Assembly: GCA_014055495.1 (NCBI GenBank)
Contig: WIAG01000009.1
Location: 32,886 to 96,885 of the forward strand
DNA from: Nitrospira sp. CR1.2
Lineage (GTDB): Bacteria > Nitrospirota > Nitrospiria > Nitrospirales > Nitrospiraceae
Length of the DNA: 64,000 bases
Direction: 5' to 3'
Both the position numbers and the translations under genes were made by a program. This document shows, piece after piece, positions 49,030 to 58,659 of the stretch; position 1 is the stretch's first letter, and every line of letters starts with the position of its first letter. Below the pieces are notes generated by a model. It searched no databases, was not told where the DNA came from, and worked only from the letters and a program-made list of their open reading frames with translations.

Positions 49030-52000
49030 TTTCACATTTCTTTATCGACCGCCCGATTTTCGCCTCGGTCTTGTCGATCGTCATCATAGTGCTCGGCCTG
49101 GTCGCCTTACAGGCCTTGCCGGTCGCCCAATTTCCAGAAATCACTCCACCGGTGGTTCAAATCGAAGCCGACTACCCCGGCGCCAATGCGGAGATCGTGG
49201 CCGATTCGGTGGCGCGGCCTATTGAAGTGCAACTTCCGGGTATCGACAACCTGCTCTACTACGACTCTACCAGCACGAACGATGGGCATATGTCGATCAA
49301 GCTCACGTTCGAGATCGGCACCGACGTCGATATTGCTCAGGTACAGACGCAAAACCGGGTCAAGCTGGCCGAGCCGCAGTTACCGCCGGAAGTCGTCCGG
49401 CAGGGTATCAGTATCAACAAGGTCTCGCCGGACCTGTTGGCCGTGGTCGCGTTGAGTTCCACCGATCCGACGCATGACACGGTCTATCTCTCGAATTATG
49501 CGATTCTTCGCGTCCTCGACAACCTGAAGCGCCTCCGGGGCGTGGGCAACGCGGTGGTCTTCGGTTCACAGAACTACTCCATGCGGCTGGTTCTGGATCC
49601 GATCCGCATGGCTCAACTCAGTTTGACACCGACCGATATTGCCAACGTCGTGCGTGAGCAAAATCGGGATTTTCCAGCGGGCACGATCGGCCGGGAGCCC
49701 GCATTGAAGGGGACGGAACTCACGATTCCCGTCATCACCCAAGGTCGGCTGACTGAAGTCAAAGATTTCGAGGACATGATCGTTCGCGCGATGCCGAACG
49801 GATCGATGGTCCGACTGAGGGATGTCGCGCGTGTGGAGTTGGGGGCGCAATCCTACACACTCGAAGGCCGTTGGAACGGCAAGCCGAACGTGTTCTTGCT
49901 GACCTTTCTTTCCCCGGGGGCCAATGCGCTGGAAACCGTGAAACGGGTGCGGACTGAGTTGTCCGAGGTGTCCAAAGGGTTTCCGACCGGCGTCTCGTAT
50001 GACATTCCCTATGACACCACTCGCTTTATCGATGTCTCCATCAAGGAAGTGGTCAAGACGTTGGCCGAGGCGATGGTCCTGGTCATCCTCGTGGTATATC
50101 TGTTTTTGCAGAGCTGGCGGGCGACGTTGATTCCGGGGGTGGCGGTGCCGGTGTCCCTGATCGGGACGTTTGCCGGCATGCAGGCGCTCGGGTTTTCCAT
50201 CAATACCCTCACCCTGTTCGGCATGGTGTTGGCGATCGGTATCGTGGTGGACGACGCGATCGTCGTCGTTGAAAACTGCGAGCGGCACATGACGCAGGGC
50301 AAACTCTCGGCAAAGCACGCTGCGAAACGGGCGATGGAAGAAGTGACGGGGCCGGTGATCGCCATTGTATTGGTATTGTGCGCGGTGTTCGTCCCGGTCG
50401 GATTTCTGGGCGGGATCACGGGGGAACTCTACAAACAGTTTGCCATTACCATTTCCATCGCCGTCATCATCTCCGGGTTCGTCGCGCTGACCTTGAGTCC
50501 GGCGTTGTGCGCGCTGGTGCTCAAGCCAGGCGAGGAATCGCATCGCGGCTTGTTCGGCCGGTTCAACCGGACATTCGGCTGGATGCAGGGTCGATATACC
50601 TCGACCGTGGCTCTGACTCTGTCGAGGCGGGTGCTCTCGATGGCGCTCTTCGGCGTGCTGCTCGTGGGCGTGTTCATGCTGTTCAAGATCACGCCGAACA
50701 GCTTTTTGCCGGAGGAGGATCAGGGGTATTTCATCACGATCGTGCAATTGCCCGACGGGGCGTCGAAGCAGCGTACGGATGCCGTGCTGAGCAAGATCGA
50801 AAACTATTTTCTCGCGAGTTCCGCGATCCATTCGACGGATGCGCTCTCAGGTCAAAACTTCGTGTTCAATACTCGTGGATCCAATGCCGCGACGATGTTT
50901 GTGCCGCTCAAACATTGGGATGAACGGACGGCGCCGCAACACCACGTCAAATCGCTCATCGGGGCTGCCTACGGAGAATTTGCCAAGATTCCAGAGGCGT
51001 TGATCCTGGCCTTCAACGCCCCGTCGATCAGGGGACTGGGCGCGACCGGCGGGTTTTCAGTGCAACTCCAAGATCCGAGCGGAGGTGATTTCAACAAGTT
51101 CTCTGCGGTGGCCCAGGAGTTCGTGGCCAAGGCCAGGCAGAATCCGGCGATCGGCGCCATCGGGACCAGCTTTCGCGTGAGCGCCCCGAGGATTTTCGCC
51201 AAGGTGAACCGTGAACGCGTCAAGGCGTTAGGCGTGCCGATTTCCGAAGTATTCGACACGTTGCAGGCCTATTTCGGGAATCTGTACATCAACGATTTTG
51301 TTAAATTCGGCCGGGTATTTCGGGTGCAGACCGAGGCGGAAGCGCAGTATCGGTCGACGCCTGACGATATTTCCAAGATCTATGTGCGGGCGGTCGGTGC
51401 GCAGGGACCCACGATGATTCCGTTGGATACGGTGGTGAGCACGGAGTTCAGCAGCGGTCCCGATCCAGTGACGCATTTTAACGGATACAACACGGCGTTG
51501 GTCCTCGGCGCCGCGGCGCCGGGAGTCAGTTCAGGGCAGGTGTTGGATGCCCTCGATACGTTGGCGAAAGAGGTGTTGGTGCCGAAGGGGTACGGAATCG
51601 ACTGGAGCGGCATTTCCTATCAAGAGCGAATGGTCGGGAATCAGTCCTTCTATGCCTTTGGGTTTGGATTGTTGATGGTGTTCCTAGTGCTGGCTGCCCA
51701 ATATGAGAGTTGGGTGGTGCCGTTTGCAGTCATCCTGGCGGTCCCTATCGGATTGTTCGGCGCGTTGAGTGCGGTGTGGCTCAAGGGGATGACGAATGAC
51801 ATTTATTTTCAGATCGGCCTGGTGACGTTGATCGGACTCTCGGCTAAGAATGCCATCCTGATCGTGGAGTTTGCGAACAAACGGTATGAGGAAGGGCATC
51901 CATTGTTGGATGCGACAATCGAGGCGGCGAAACTTCGATTCCGTCCGATCGTGATGACGTCGATGGCGTTTATTTTGGGCGTGGTGCCGCTGGTGGTCGC

Positions 52001-52211
52001 GACTGGAGCCGGTGCCGCTAGTCGTAACTCGATCGGTACGGGCGTGTTCGGCGGCATGGTGGCCGCGACGTTTTTGGCCATCTTTTTTGTGCCGTTGTTC
52101 TTTGTCCTGATCCGCTCTCTGGGCAACTGTGGAGCGAATCCTGGCTCCGCACCTTCACCGCAACAAAAGCCGGGCGGACCGGAAAAGGAGCGCGACGATC
52201 AGCATGCGTAG
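49026..52211 (+). CDS. RND efflux permease (HAE1/AcrB-like), system 2
   Basis: 1061 aa; MISHFFIDRPIFASVLSIVIIVLGL, FGMVLAIGIVVDDAIVVVENCERHM, GLSAKNAILIVEFAN. Confidence 0.96.
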   Translation: MISHFFIDRPIFASVLSIVIIVLGLVALQALPVAQFPEITPPVVQIEADYPGANAEIVADSVARPIEVQLPGIDNLLYYDSTSTNDGHMSIKLTFEIGTDVDIAQVQTQNRVKLAEPQLPPEVVRQGISINKVSPDLLAVVALSSTDPTHDTVYLSNYAILRVLDNLKRLRGVGNAVVFGSQNYSMRLVLDPIRMAQLSLTPTDIANVVREQNRDFPAGTIGREPALKGTELTIPVITQGRLTEVKDFEDMIVRAMPNGSMVRLRDVARVELGAQSYTLEGRWNGKPNVFLLTFLSPGANALETVKRVRTELSEVSKGFPTGVSYDIPYDTTRFIDVSIKEVVKTLAEAMVLVILVVYLFLQSWRATLIPGVAVPVSLIGTFAGMQALGFSINTLTLFGMVLAIGIVVDDAIVVVENCERHMTQGKLSAKHAAKRAMEEVTGPVIAIVLVLCAVFVPVGFLGGITGELYKQFAITISIAVIISGFVALTLSPALCALVLKPGEESHRGLFGRFNRTFGWMQGRYTSTVALTLSRRVLSMALFGVLLVGVFMLFKITPNSFLPEEDQGYFITIVQLPDGASKQRTDAVLSKIENYFLASSAIHSTDALSGQNFVFNTRGSNAATMFVPLKHWDERTAPQHHVKSLIGAAYGEFAKIPEALILAFNAPSIRGLGATGGFSVQLQDPSGGDFNKFSAVAQEFVAKARQNPAIGAIGTSFRVSAPRIFAKVNRERVKALGVPISEVFDTLQAYFGNLYINDFVKFGRVFRVQTEAEAQYRSTPDDISKIYVRAVGAQGPTMIPLDTVVSTEFSSGPDPVTHFNGYNTALVLGAAAPGVSSGQVLDALDTLAKEVLVPKGYGIDWSGISYQERMVGNQSFYAFGFGLLMVFLVLAAQYESWVVPFAVILAVPIGLFGALSAVWLKGMTNDIYFQIGLVTLIGLSAKNAILIVEFANKRYEEGHPLLDATIEAAKLRFRPIVMTSMAFILGVVPLVVATGAGAASRNSIGTGVFGGMVAATFLAIFFVPLFFVLIRSLGNCGANPGSAPSPQQKPGGPEKERDDQHA

Positions 52212-53646
52212 ACTGGTGTTGGTGCTGAGTGCAGGCTTATTGGCCGGGTGTGCCGTTGGTCCCGATTTCACCAGACCGGAGGCGACGACGCCGGATGCCT
52301 TCCGCATGGCGGAGTCGGGTGGCGATGTGACGTCGATTGCAAATACGCCCTGGTGGGAATTGCTCAAGGATCAGGAGCTGCAGAAGCTTATTCGGACGGC
52401 ACTGGAAGAAAATAAAGATTTGAAACGTGCGGCGGCGGCGGTGGAGGAGTTTCAGGCGCGCTTGTTTGTTGCGAGGACCGACTTTGCCCCGCAGATGAAC
52501 GTGACCGCGAATGCCCCGCTGTTTGGCCGCAAGACCAATTTTCTCTTCCCGGGATTTCCCAACCCTTTTAACTACTATCTTCAAGGAAATCTCTCATGGG
52601 AGATCGATATTTGGGGCCGCATCCGGAGGTCGAATGAAGCGGCTCGTGGAGATTTGCTTGCGCGTGAGGAGAATCGACGAGCCATCGTGCTCCAGTTGGT
52701 GAGCGGGATGGCGGAGGCCTACTTCGATCTGTTGCAGTTCGACATGCAACTCGACATTGCCCGGCGTACGCTCAAGTCCTGGGAGGAGTCGGTCAGGATC
52801 GCTCAGGCACGGCTGCGACAGGGGATGATCTCAAAACTTGACGCAGACCAATTCGAAGCCGAACGGGCCAATGCCGCGGCAAAGGCGGCGGAGTTTGAGC
52901 GACAGAAAGTGCAGAAGGAGAACCAACTGAGTGTGTTGCTGGGACGGAATCCCGGACGGATTGCACGCGGCCACTCGTTGACGGAACAGGTGATGCCTCC
53001 TGATGTTCCGCCTGGGCTTCCTTCCGAGCTGCTCCAGCGGCGTCCTGATATTTTACAGGCAGAGCAGGACCTTGCTGCGGCTACCGCTCGAATCGGCATG
53101 GCCAAAGCCGACCGGTTTCCGAAACTGAGCATCACCGGAATTTTGGGGGTGGCGAGTCCGCACCTTTCGAGACTGGTGGCCAATGAAACCGCCTTTGGCG
53201 TGGCTGGGCCGGGCCTGGCCGGGCCATTACTGAACGCGCAGATTCTGGGTTTTCAACAGGAAGCCGCGGAAGCCCAAGCCAGGCAGGCTGTGGCGCAGTA
53301 TGAGCAGGCGGTGTTGGTGGCGTTCAAAGAAGTCGAGGATTCGCTGGTCGCGGTTCGGACGGTTCGCGAGCAGCGTACCGCGCAGCTACAACAAGTCGAC
53401 GCGCTGAGGTCGGCCCTGAGTTTAGCGAATCTCCGGTACAAAGGAGGATTGGCCAATTATCTGGATGTCTTGATCGCTCAGCGCAATTTGTTTGAAGCCG
53501 AATTAGCCCTTATGGGCACCCATCGATTGCATCTGGTGTCGATCGTTCAGTTGTACAAGGCGCTTGGCGGCGGTTGGTCACCTGAAGGAGAGTCATCGGA
53601 TGAGCGGTCACGGACGGTATCGGACGTCCGTACCGAGACTCGATAG
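52204..53646 (+). CDS. NodT/OprM-type outer-membrane efflux lipoprotein, system 2
   Basis: LLAGCAVGPDFTRPEATTPDAFRMAES; near-parallel to the 37155 gene throughout. Confidence 0.94.
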   Translation: MRRLVLVLSAGLLAGCAVGPDFTRPEATTPDAFRMAESGGDVTSIANTPWWELLKDQELQKLIRTALEENKDLKRAAAAVEEFQARLFVARTDFAPQMNVTANAPLFGRKTNFLFPGFPNPFNYYLQGNLSWEIDIWGRIRRSNEAARGDLLAREENRRAIVLQLVSGMAEAYFDLLQFDMQLDIARRTLKSWEESVRIAQARLRQGMISKLDADQFEAERANAAAKAAEFERQKVQKENQLSVLLGRNPGRIARGHSLTEQVMPPDVPPGLPSELLQRRPDILQAEQDLAAATARIGMAKADRFPKLSITGILGVASPHLSRLVANETAFGVAGPGLAGPLLNAQILGFQQEAAEAQARQAVAQYEQAVLVAFKEVEDSLVAVRTVREQRTAQLQQVDALRSALSLANLRYKGGLANYLDVLIAQRNLFEAELALMGTHRLHLVSIVQLYKALGGGWSPEGESSDERSRTVSDVRTETR

Positions 53647-53792
53647 GTAGGCTGCAGATCCCCCATTGTCGCGCAATGTTTCCCGTACGTGTCGGCTCAT
53701 TGTCTTCTCCTTCCCGCCGTCACGGATGGTTAAGATGTCGATTGCACTGTTTGCCGAATCCACCGGCCCGGTGGTGTGGACATGGCATGGGC

Positions 53793-54164
53793 TCATCGTG
53801 GTCGATGAAACGATGCGCGAGGCGTGAGTAGCATGGACAGGCTTCCGCCAAGGGCGGCCATAAGAATGATCGTTAGACCGCTATGAATCCAGGACGCGGT
53901 GCTCTGCAGGTGCAATGCGACGTTGAGAAGGCTAGATGTCCAGAGGGTTGCCGCTACCCAGGCGAGATGCTCGACCCGGTTAGAAGTGGTCCGAATTCCG
54001 GACACCAAAAAACCAAATGTTCCCGAAAGGAGGTTCGCCAGGTACGCAGACGCAGGATGACTGTGTAGTGTCACTCCGAGCAAGGCCATGCCGATCCCGG
54101 CTGCAAAGGTCAGCCCATAAACAAGGCCTGCGTCCCGTAGTACGGCGTAGGGCCGTGGGGTCAT
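53793..54164 (-). CDS. Membrane protein, hypothetical
   Basis: 123-aa ORF, about four hydrophobic segments. Confidence 0.5.
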   Translation of the reverse strand: MTPRPYAVLRDAGLVYGLTFAAGIGMALLGVTLHSHPASAYLANLLSGTFGFLVSGIRTTSNRVEHLAWVAATLWTSSLLNVALHLQSTASWIHSGLTIILMAALGGSLSMLLTPRASFHRPR

Positions 54165-54353
54165 TTCAGGGGGTCCTGTTGGTTCCCGAGACCAGGCTGA
54201 GGTGATTCCAGCTGTTTGAGGAGAAAAAACAGAAGAGTGTGTGGAATACCATGCGGCCGTTGCGCTTGCGATCCTTCACGACGAACTGTCTTAGATGGGG
54301 AACCAGTCATTCAAACCTCCTTGTGGTTGCAGGACCAGGAAGGGGGGGAACAG

Positions 54354-54387
54354 CGGGCGATCAACCCCTGCGGGGGATGATCGCCCG
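54354..54387. repeat. Strong intergenic stem-loop
   Basis: CGGGCGATCA … TGATCGCCCG perfect 10-bp stem enclosing CCCC/GGGG inner stem. Confidence 0.6.
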
Positions 54388-54424
54388 TCGATGCCGATGT
54401 GGAGTTGAAGGGTCGAACTCCCAG

Positions 54425-54610
54425 TCATTTGGGACGGCTTTTGTGGGAGGTAGGATGAGGTGCCGGGGATGTACGGTGCAGCGATTTTCGATCATGCAGC
54501 CATCGACTCACTCGTCTGGACAAGGCATAGACGAGGTTATCGATGGCGAGTACCACCGCACCGATGATGAATAGCCCCAGTATGAGGGCCAGCTCTACGT
54601 CAATGGACAT
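54425..54610 (-). CDS. Small membrane protein
   Basis: MSIDVELALILGLFIIGAVVLAIDNLVYALSRRVSRWLHDRK one TM. Confidence 0.5.
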   Translation of the reverse strand: MSIDVELALILGLFIIGAVVLAIDNLVYALSRRVSRWLHDRKSLHRTSPAPHPTSHKSRPK

Positions 54611-54676
54611 GCTGGTCGTTCCATAGATTCGTTGAGGATATGGTTGCGATATCTCTCCAGGCCATTCAGGAGTTCC

Positions 54677-54925
54677 CTAGGCGGCCAGCTGGTTGAGGCC
54701 TTTGTTACCAGGGGAAAGGTTTTCGGCGTGCCCAGGTTGAGCGAAGGCGGTCGACGCACCAAGCTGCGCCTCTTTGGTCAGCCGGTTTTGCTGCAATCCG
54801 CGTTCATATATATTTCCGCAGTTCATGCAGCGCCATGCTTGGAGCCACATAGGGCCGGATGAATCCTCCATATCCAACAAGAAATCCTCGATCATGCATC
54901 CTTCGCAGCGAGAACAGCTCCTCAT
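54677..54925 (-). CDS. Small zinc-ribbon-like protein
   Basis: CSRCEGC … WRCMNCGNIYERGLQQNR. Confidence 0.55.
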   Translation of the reverse strand: MRSCSRCEGCMIEDFLLDMEDSSGPMWLQAWRCMNCGNIYERGLQQNRLTKEAQLGASTAFAQPGHAENLSPGNKGLNQLAA

Positions 54926-55197
54926 AGGTTCCTCCGTTGTTCATTGCCTACGTGTAAGCTTAGCTTTCGATGCTTCGATCCGGTAGACCGAAACGAAGTA
55001 CCTCCTTGGAGGGAGCAAGCTCCGGGCGTCTCCGAGGTTCCACGACCGGTTCCTTCCTTTCCGGATGCTTTCGTAACACCTGGATCCCTTTGCGCGAGGC
55101 GGAGGGAGTCGAGGAGTGTCGGGGCGTTCTGATGACAGGGGACGGGGTATAGGGGGGTACTGCTGACCGGGCGACGCCTGTTGTTGTGAGTCATCAG

Positions 55198-55560
55198 TCA
55201 TTCTGCCGCGCGAATAATGAGTGCTGATCGCGTATCCGGAACCTGCAGCTCTAAGATTGGAGTAGTCTCGAGGAGTTCGTTGAGCCGAATGTAGTCATCC
55301 GCGTCCATGATGAGCGGTTCCACGGCAAATCGTACTCCTTGTATCCACAAGACTCTCGCGAGACGCACCGAAAGGGGACGGCGATCATTGTGTCTATGCA
55401 GCTGAAGAGCGAGATAGTCGCCGTCGATGAGTCTGTGGAAGGTTGTGCGCTGCAAGGCGCTGCGTTCTAGATGATAAATCTGCTCCAGCTCCGCGCAGCC
55501 GTTCGCCACATCTGACAATGTGCAATGGGCCACGAATTTCACCGTCTGCGGTCGTCTCAT
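55198..55560 (-). CDS. PilZ-like / hypothetical protein
   Basis: Intact 120-aa ORF, beta-rich pattern; family assignment tentative. Confidence 0.4.
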   Translation of the reverse strand: MRRPQTVKFVAHCTLSDVANGCAELEQIYHLERSALQRTTFHRLIDGDYLALQLHRHNDRRPLSVRLARVLWIQGVRFAVEPLIMDADDYIRLNELLETTPILELQVPDTRSALIIRAAE

Positions 55561-55886
55561 CTGTCCCCCTTACCACGTCATTGAGTAGTCGCATCCCTCT
55601 CGTGGCCGAAGGTATCGCGCTTCTGACTCCTCGGGTAGTCTGCGAAGGAGGTACGTCGACCGAGGGGACAGCAATTGAGGTAGTCGCTGAAATGCGAGAT
55701 CGCGAAGGGTCTGCTCAAGGGGTCGGCAGTCGAGACAAGGCGAGGTAGGCCGGGAACTGTTGCGTTTCGAATACCCAGGGGCGGTGTCAGCTGTGGAGCT
55801 GACTATCCATGGATGGCGTAATTAACACGTTGGGTTAGCAGCACCGCTGGGCAGATCGCGGCATTCGTTCTCTGGGAGAAGACCAG

Positions 55887-57083
55887 TTAACGAAATGTGA
55901 GCAGACTGCTCAGACCTTCGTTTTTAGGTCTGTACGAGTGGGTTTGGAGCAAGCGTGTGTGGACGGATTCGTCGAGAACTTCGGTACTCGTGCCGGTTTG
56001 CATGACTGGTCGATAGAATCGCGAGTGAATCCACTTTCGGAGCCCAACAAAAGACTCACCGAACGAATCGTGAAGTGGACTGAGCGGATCTATTTGCCCC
56101 TGCACCGTGTGTCTATCAATCGCCAGACCGTTTATCGCTGAAATGTGTAACATCCACGCCAGGGGTACATTCGCCAACCCACGATCAGGATAGGTTCCCC
56201 CGAGATCTCCATGTGCTCCGGCGAACCATCGCTGTTCAATCAGTTGACCGGTCCTTGTCGCAGAAGTCCAGAGAGTCGCGTTGTAGTCCGCGCGGTGTTC
56301 ATCAATGGCGAGCGCGTGGTAGGCCCGGCGCACGATAGGGCTGAGCTCGGTATCGTGAAAGTTGTACCGAGGCTCATTCAGCCATCTAAGTGCATTCGTG
56401 GGGATTCCGAGCGGGCCCACCGTGTCCCAGAGTCCGAGAAGTGTGACGGACACACCTTGGAATTCGCGGCGTCTCGAGCCGGCAGTTCTGGAACTGTCGG
56501 TGTCTGGTTGTGCGCTGCGATAGCGTCGATACGCGTCCCCAATGACAGAGCCTGAGGAGTTGAGAAGCAGCTGACCAAGGCAGTCGGTCAAATGAGGCGT
56601 CCCCGCAGTGTTGCTCGAGAATAGGTTTGCGGTATGACGAGTGAGCCTGACCAAGTCTTGGTCCAGAAGGGTAACCGGAGGAAGGCCTACGGACGCGAGC
56701 AGGCCCACAAGGGACCTTACCGTATATGCCCCTCGGCTGAATCCGTAGAGGAAGAGCTCATCGCCCGGTTCGTAGGTCGCGGCCAGATAGGCATAGCTCA
56801 GGAGGATGGTTCTGTCGAGCCCATAGCCGAACGATCCGTCTTGGAATCGATGAAACCACGCCATGTCGGTGCCGGAGTCGTACCACCGCTGTTGCACGAG
56901 CCCAGTCTCTGTCCGCGGAAGAATCGATCGGTAGAGGTGGTACACGTTCGTCCCCTGATGTGAGGGACATTCGGGGCCGGAACGGCGGGTTGTCTCGACA
57001 GCATTTACTGTAGAAGGTCGGATGCCAGGGTCTGGAGGCCGGTGCCATTCGCCATCGACACACAGAATTACGCGTTTGGGCAC
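55887..57083 (-). CDS. DUF2235 (alpha/beta hydrolase-type) protein
   Basis: RVILCVDGEWH, GTNVYHLYRSIL, YDSGTD, LFLYGFSRGAYTVRSLVGLL (GxSxG), QRWFAGAHGDLGG. Confidence 0.85.
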   Translation of the reverse strand: MPKRVILCVDGEWHRPPDPGIRPSTVNAVETTRRSGPECPSHQGTNVYHLYRSILPRTETGLVQQRWYDSGTDMAWFHRFQDGSFGYGLDRTILLSYAYLAATYEPGDELFLYGFSRGAYTVRSLVGLLASVGLPPVTLLDQDLVRLTRHTANLFSSNTAGTPHLTDCLGQLLLNSSGSVIGDAYRRYRSAQPDTDSSRTAGSRRREFQGVSVTLLGLWDTVGPLGIPTNALRWLNEPRYNFHDTELSPIVRRAYHALAIDEHRADYNATLWTSATRTGQLIEQRWFAGAHGDLGGTYPDRGLANVPLAWMLHISAINGLAIDRHTVQGQIDPLSPLHDSFGESFVGLRKWIHSRFYRPVMQTGTSTEVLDESVHTRLLQTHSYRPKNEGLSSLLTFR

Positions 57084-57322
57084 ACAGGCACTTTCTCCCC
57101 AGCGCTGGATATGGGGCCTTCCCTGTACCCCGTGTGTGTCGGTTCAGGGGATGGTGAGTAGGAGCCAGCACGTTGCGGATCAGAATGTGAGCAAACATGA
57201 TGCCAAGACGGTGAGGTGTGCGGAAAAATACCTGAGATGAGAATAACCTGGCTGTGAACCATGGAGGAGCGAAATTGTGAGGAGAGAAGACCTGGGCGCT
57301 TAACAAACGGACGCCAGAACCT

Positions 57323-57361
57323 GTATCGGAACTGATACGGGCTCGTATCCGAACGTATACG
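57323..57361. promoter_or_regulatory. Phased GTATC/GATAC operator-like array
   Basis: GTATCGGAACTGATACG (57323-57339) and GTATCCGAACGTATACG (57345-57361), 14/17 identical, 22 bp apart. Confidence 0.5.
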
Positions 57362-57504
57362 ACGATCACGCACACGCGGGCATCACCTGTCTGCGTTCTC
57401 GCCTTTAGCGTCTGAGCTTTGGATGGTAGAGTGCCGGTCCTCTGAGTGCCCGCTGGGTATGCAGCTAGGTGAGCGTGTTGTGGCTCTGCGGCGATGGTGG
57501 TCGG

Positions 57505-58056
57505 TTAAGGCCGAGTACCCTTGATGAGGAGGCCTCGATCCGCCTCAATCTGAGTCGCCAGTTGCTGTAACGCCTGACTGGTGGCCTCTGCGATAGGTTC
57601 TTGGTCGGAGGCGGTGACCCATCGCACTGACGAGCCTAGGGCCTCCCCTTCCGTGGCGTAGGTCTTGATCGGGGCCTGTCCAGGCAATGAGATGTCGGAT
57701 TCTAGATGCACACGGTAGAGGTACCGGTCCGGAGCGCGAAGGGTGAGCCACGCCCTGACGACGAGGCGCAGATCACCAGGTTCAGCCCCGATGCTCGTGA
57801 ACGTCTGGCGTTGCGTCAAATAGTGGGTGACAGTGTGTCGAAGGTTTATGACCGGCCATTCAAGCAGGGGTATGCCTGGCATGTGATCCGCACCTTCTAT
57901 TGCGAGAAAGGGTACTTCAAGTTGTGCGCTCGCAGGAATAGGTGCCGCACTGGTGCCGACCGCCGGAATCGACAGGTGAATTCTGTGGACGCATCCGGTT
58001 CCGATGAGGCAGGCGGTGAGCAACAGAACAGTCAGCTGATGTTTCGGTGTCAGCAT
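57505..58056 (-). CDS. Lipoprotein, hypothetical
   Basis: MLTPKHQLTVLLLTACLIGTGC lipobox start. Confidence 0.6.
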   Translation of the reverse strand: MLTPKHQLTVLLLTACLIGTGCVHRIHLSIPAVGTSAAPIPASAQLEVPFLAIEGADHMPGIPLLEWPVINLRHTVTHYLTQRQTFTSIGAEPGDLRLVVRAWLTLRAPDRYLYRVHLESDISLPGQAPIKTYATEGEALGSSVRWVTASDQEPIAEATSQALQQLATQIEADRGLLIKGTRP

Positions 58057-58075
58057 TGTGTGTGCGCGCCGCCCG

Positions 58076-58567
58076 TTATCGTTCGCGTGCAGCCGGCGGT
58101 GGGCTGAGCAGATCAAGATCGCGAATGGCCCGTGCCGCTTGTTCGCGATAGGTTCGTTCGGTGGCGCCGGTATACGTATCGATGACGCGTTGGTATGTGG
58201 CACGGGATTGAGCGTACTGTTTCTTGATCGAGAGATATTGCCCCAAAGCCAGCCAATTTTGGGCGGCGGTTTCGTTGGCGGTACGAAGGTCCGTCCATTC
58301 GCGATCGACCTGATTGGTCCCGGGGCGGTTGACTCGCTTCGCAATGATCTCCCCCAATTGCGCGGAAAGCTGTTCGATGGCTTCGTTTTCCCGGACCGCG
58401 GCGGCCACGCGATCGTGCGTCAAATGAGCATAGAAGGCTTCGACATGGTCTTTCACGGTGTCCGTGCGTTTTTCATGTCTGTCATGGGAGCAATACGTGA
58501 GCATGAGGCACAGTGTGACCAGTCCCACGCTCCTATAGATCACCGGTATGCGGATGCGAATGGTCAT
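58076..58567 (-). CDS. Exported hypothetical protein, TPR-like helical C-terminus
   Basis: 163-aa ORF with lipobox-like N-terminus (LCLMLTYC). Confidence 0.5.
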   Translation of the reverse strand: MTIRIRIPVIYRSVGLVTLCLMLTYCSHDRHEKRTDTVKDHVEAFYAHLTHDRVAAAVRENEAIEQLSAQLGEIIAKRVNRPGTNQVDREWTDLRTANETAAQNWLALGQYLSIKKQYAQSRATYQRVIDTYTGATERTYREQAARAIRDLDLLSPPPAARER

Positions 58568-58659
58568 TGCTGCCTCCTGATTGGTCCCAAGATTCCTGTG
58601 GCAGATGGGTACCGTGATCCTACCTGAGCGGAAGGGGAAAGGCGAGTCGAAGCGTCAGG

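Noticed and set aside
49566-50831. 421-aa minus-strand ORF
   Set aside because: Antisense to RND permease 2
55887-57083. Calling the DUF2235 gene a T6SS effector
   Set aside because: No VgrG/PAAR/immunity gene visible in the window; left as a hypothesis
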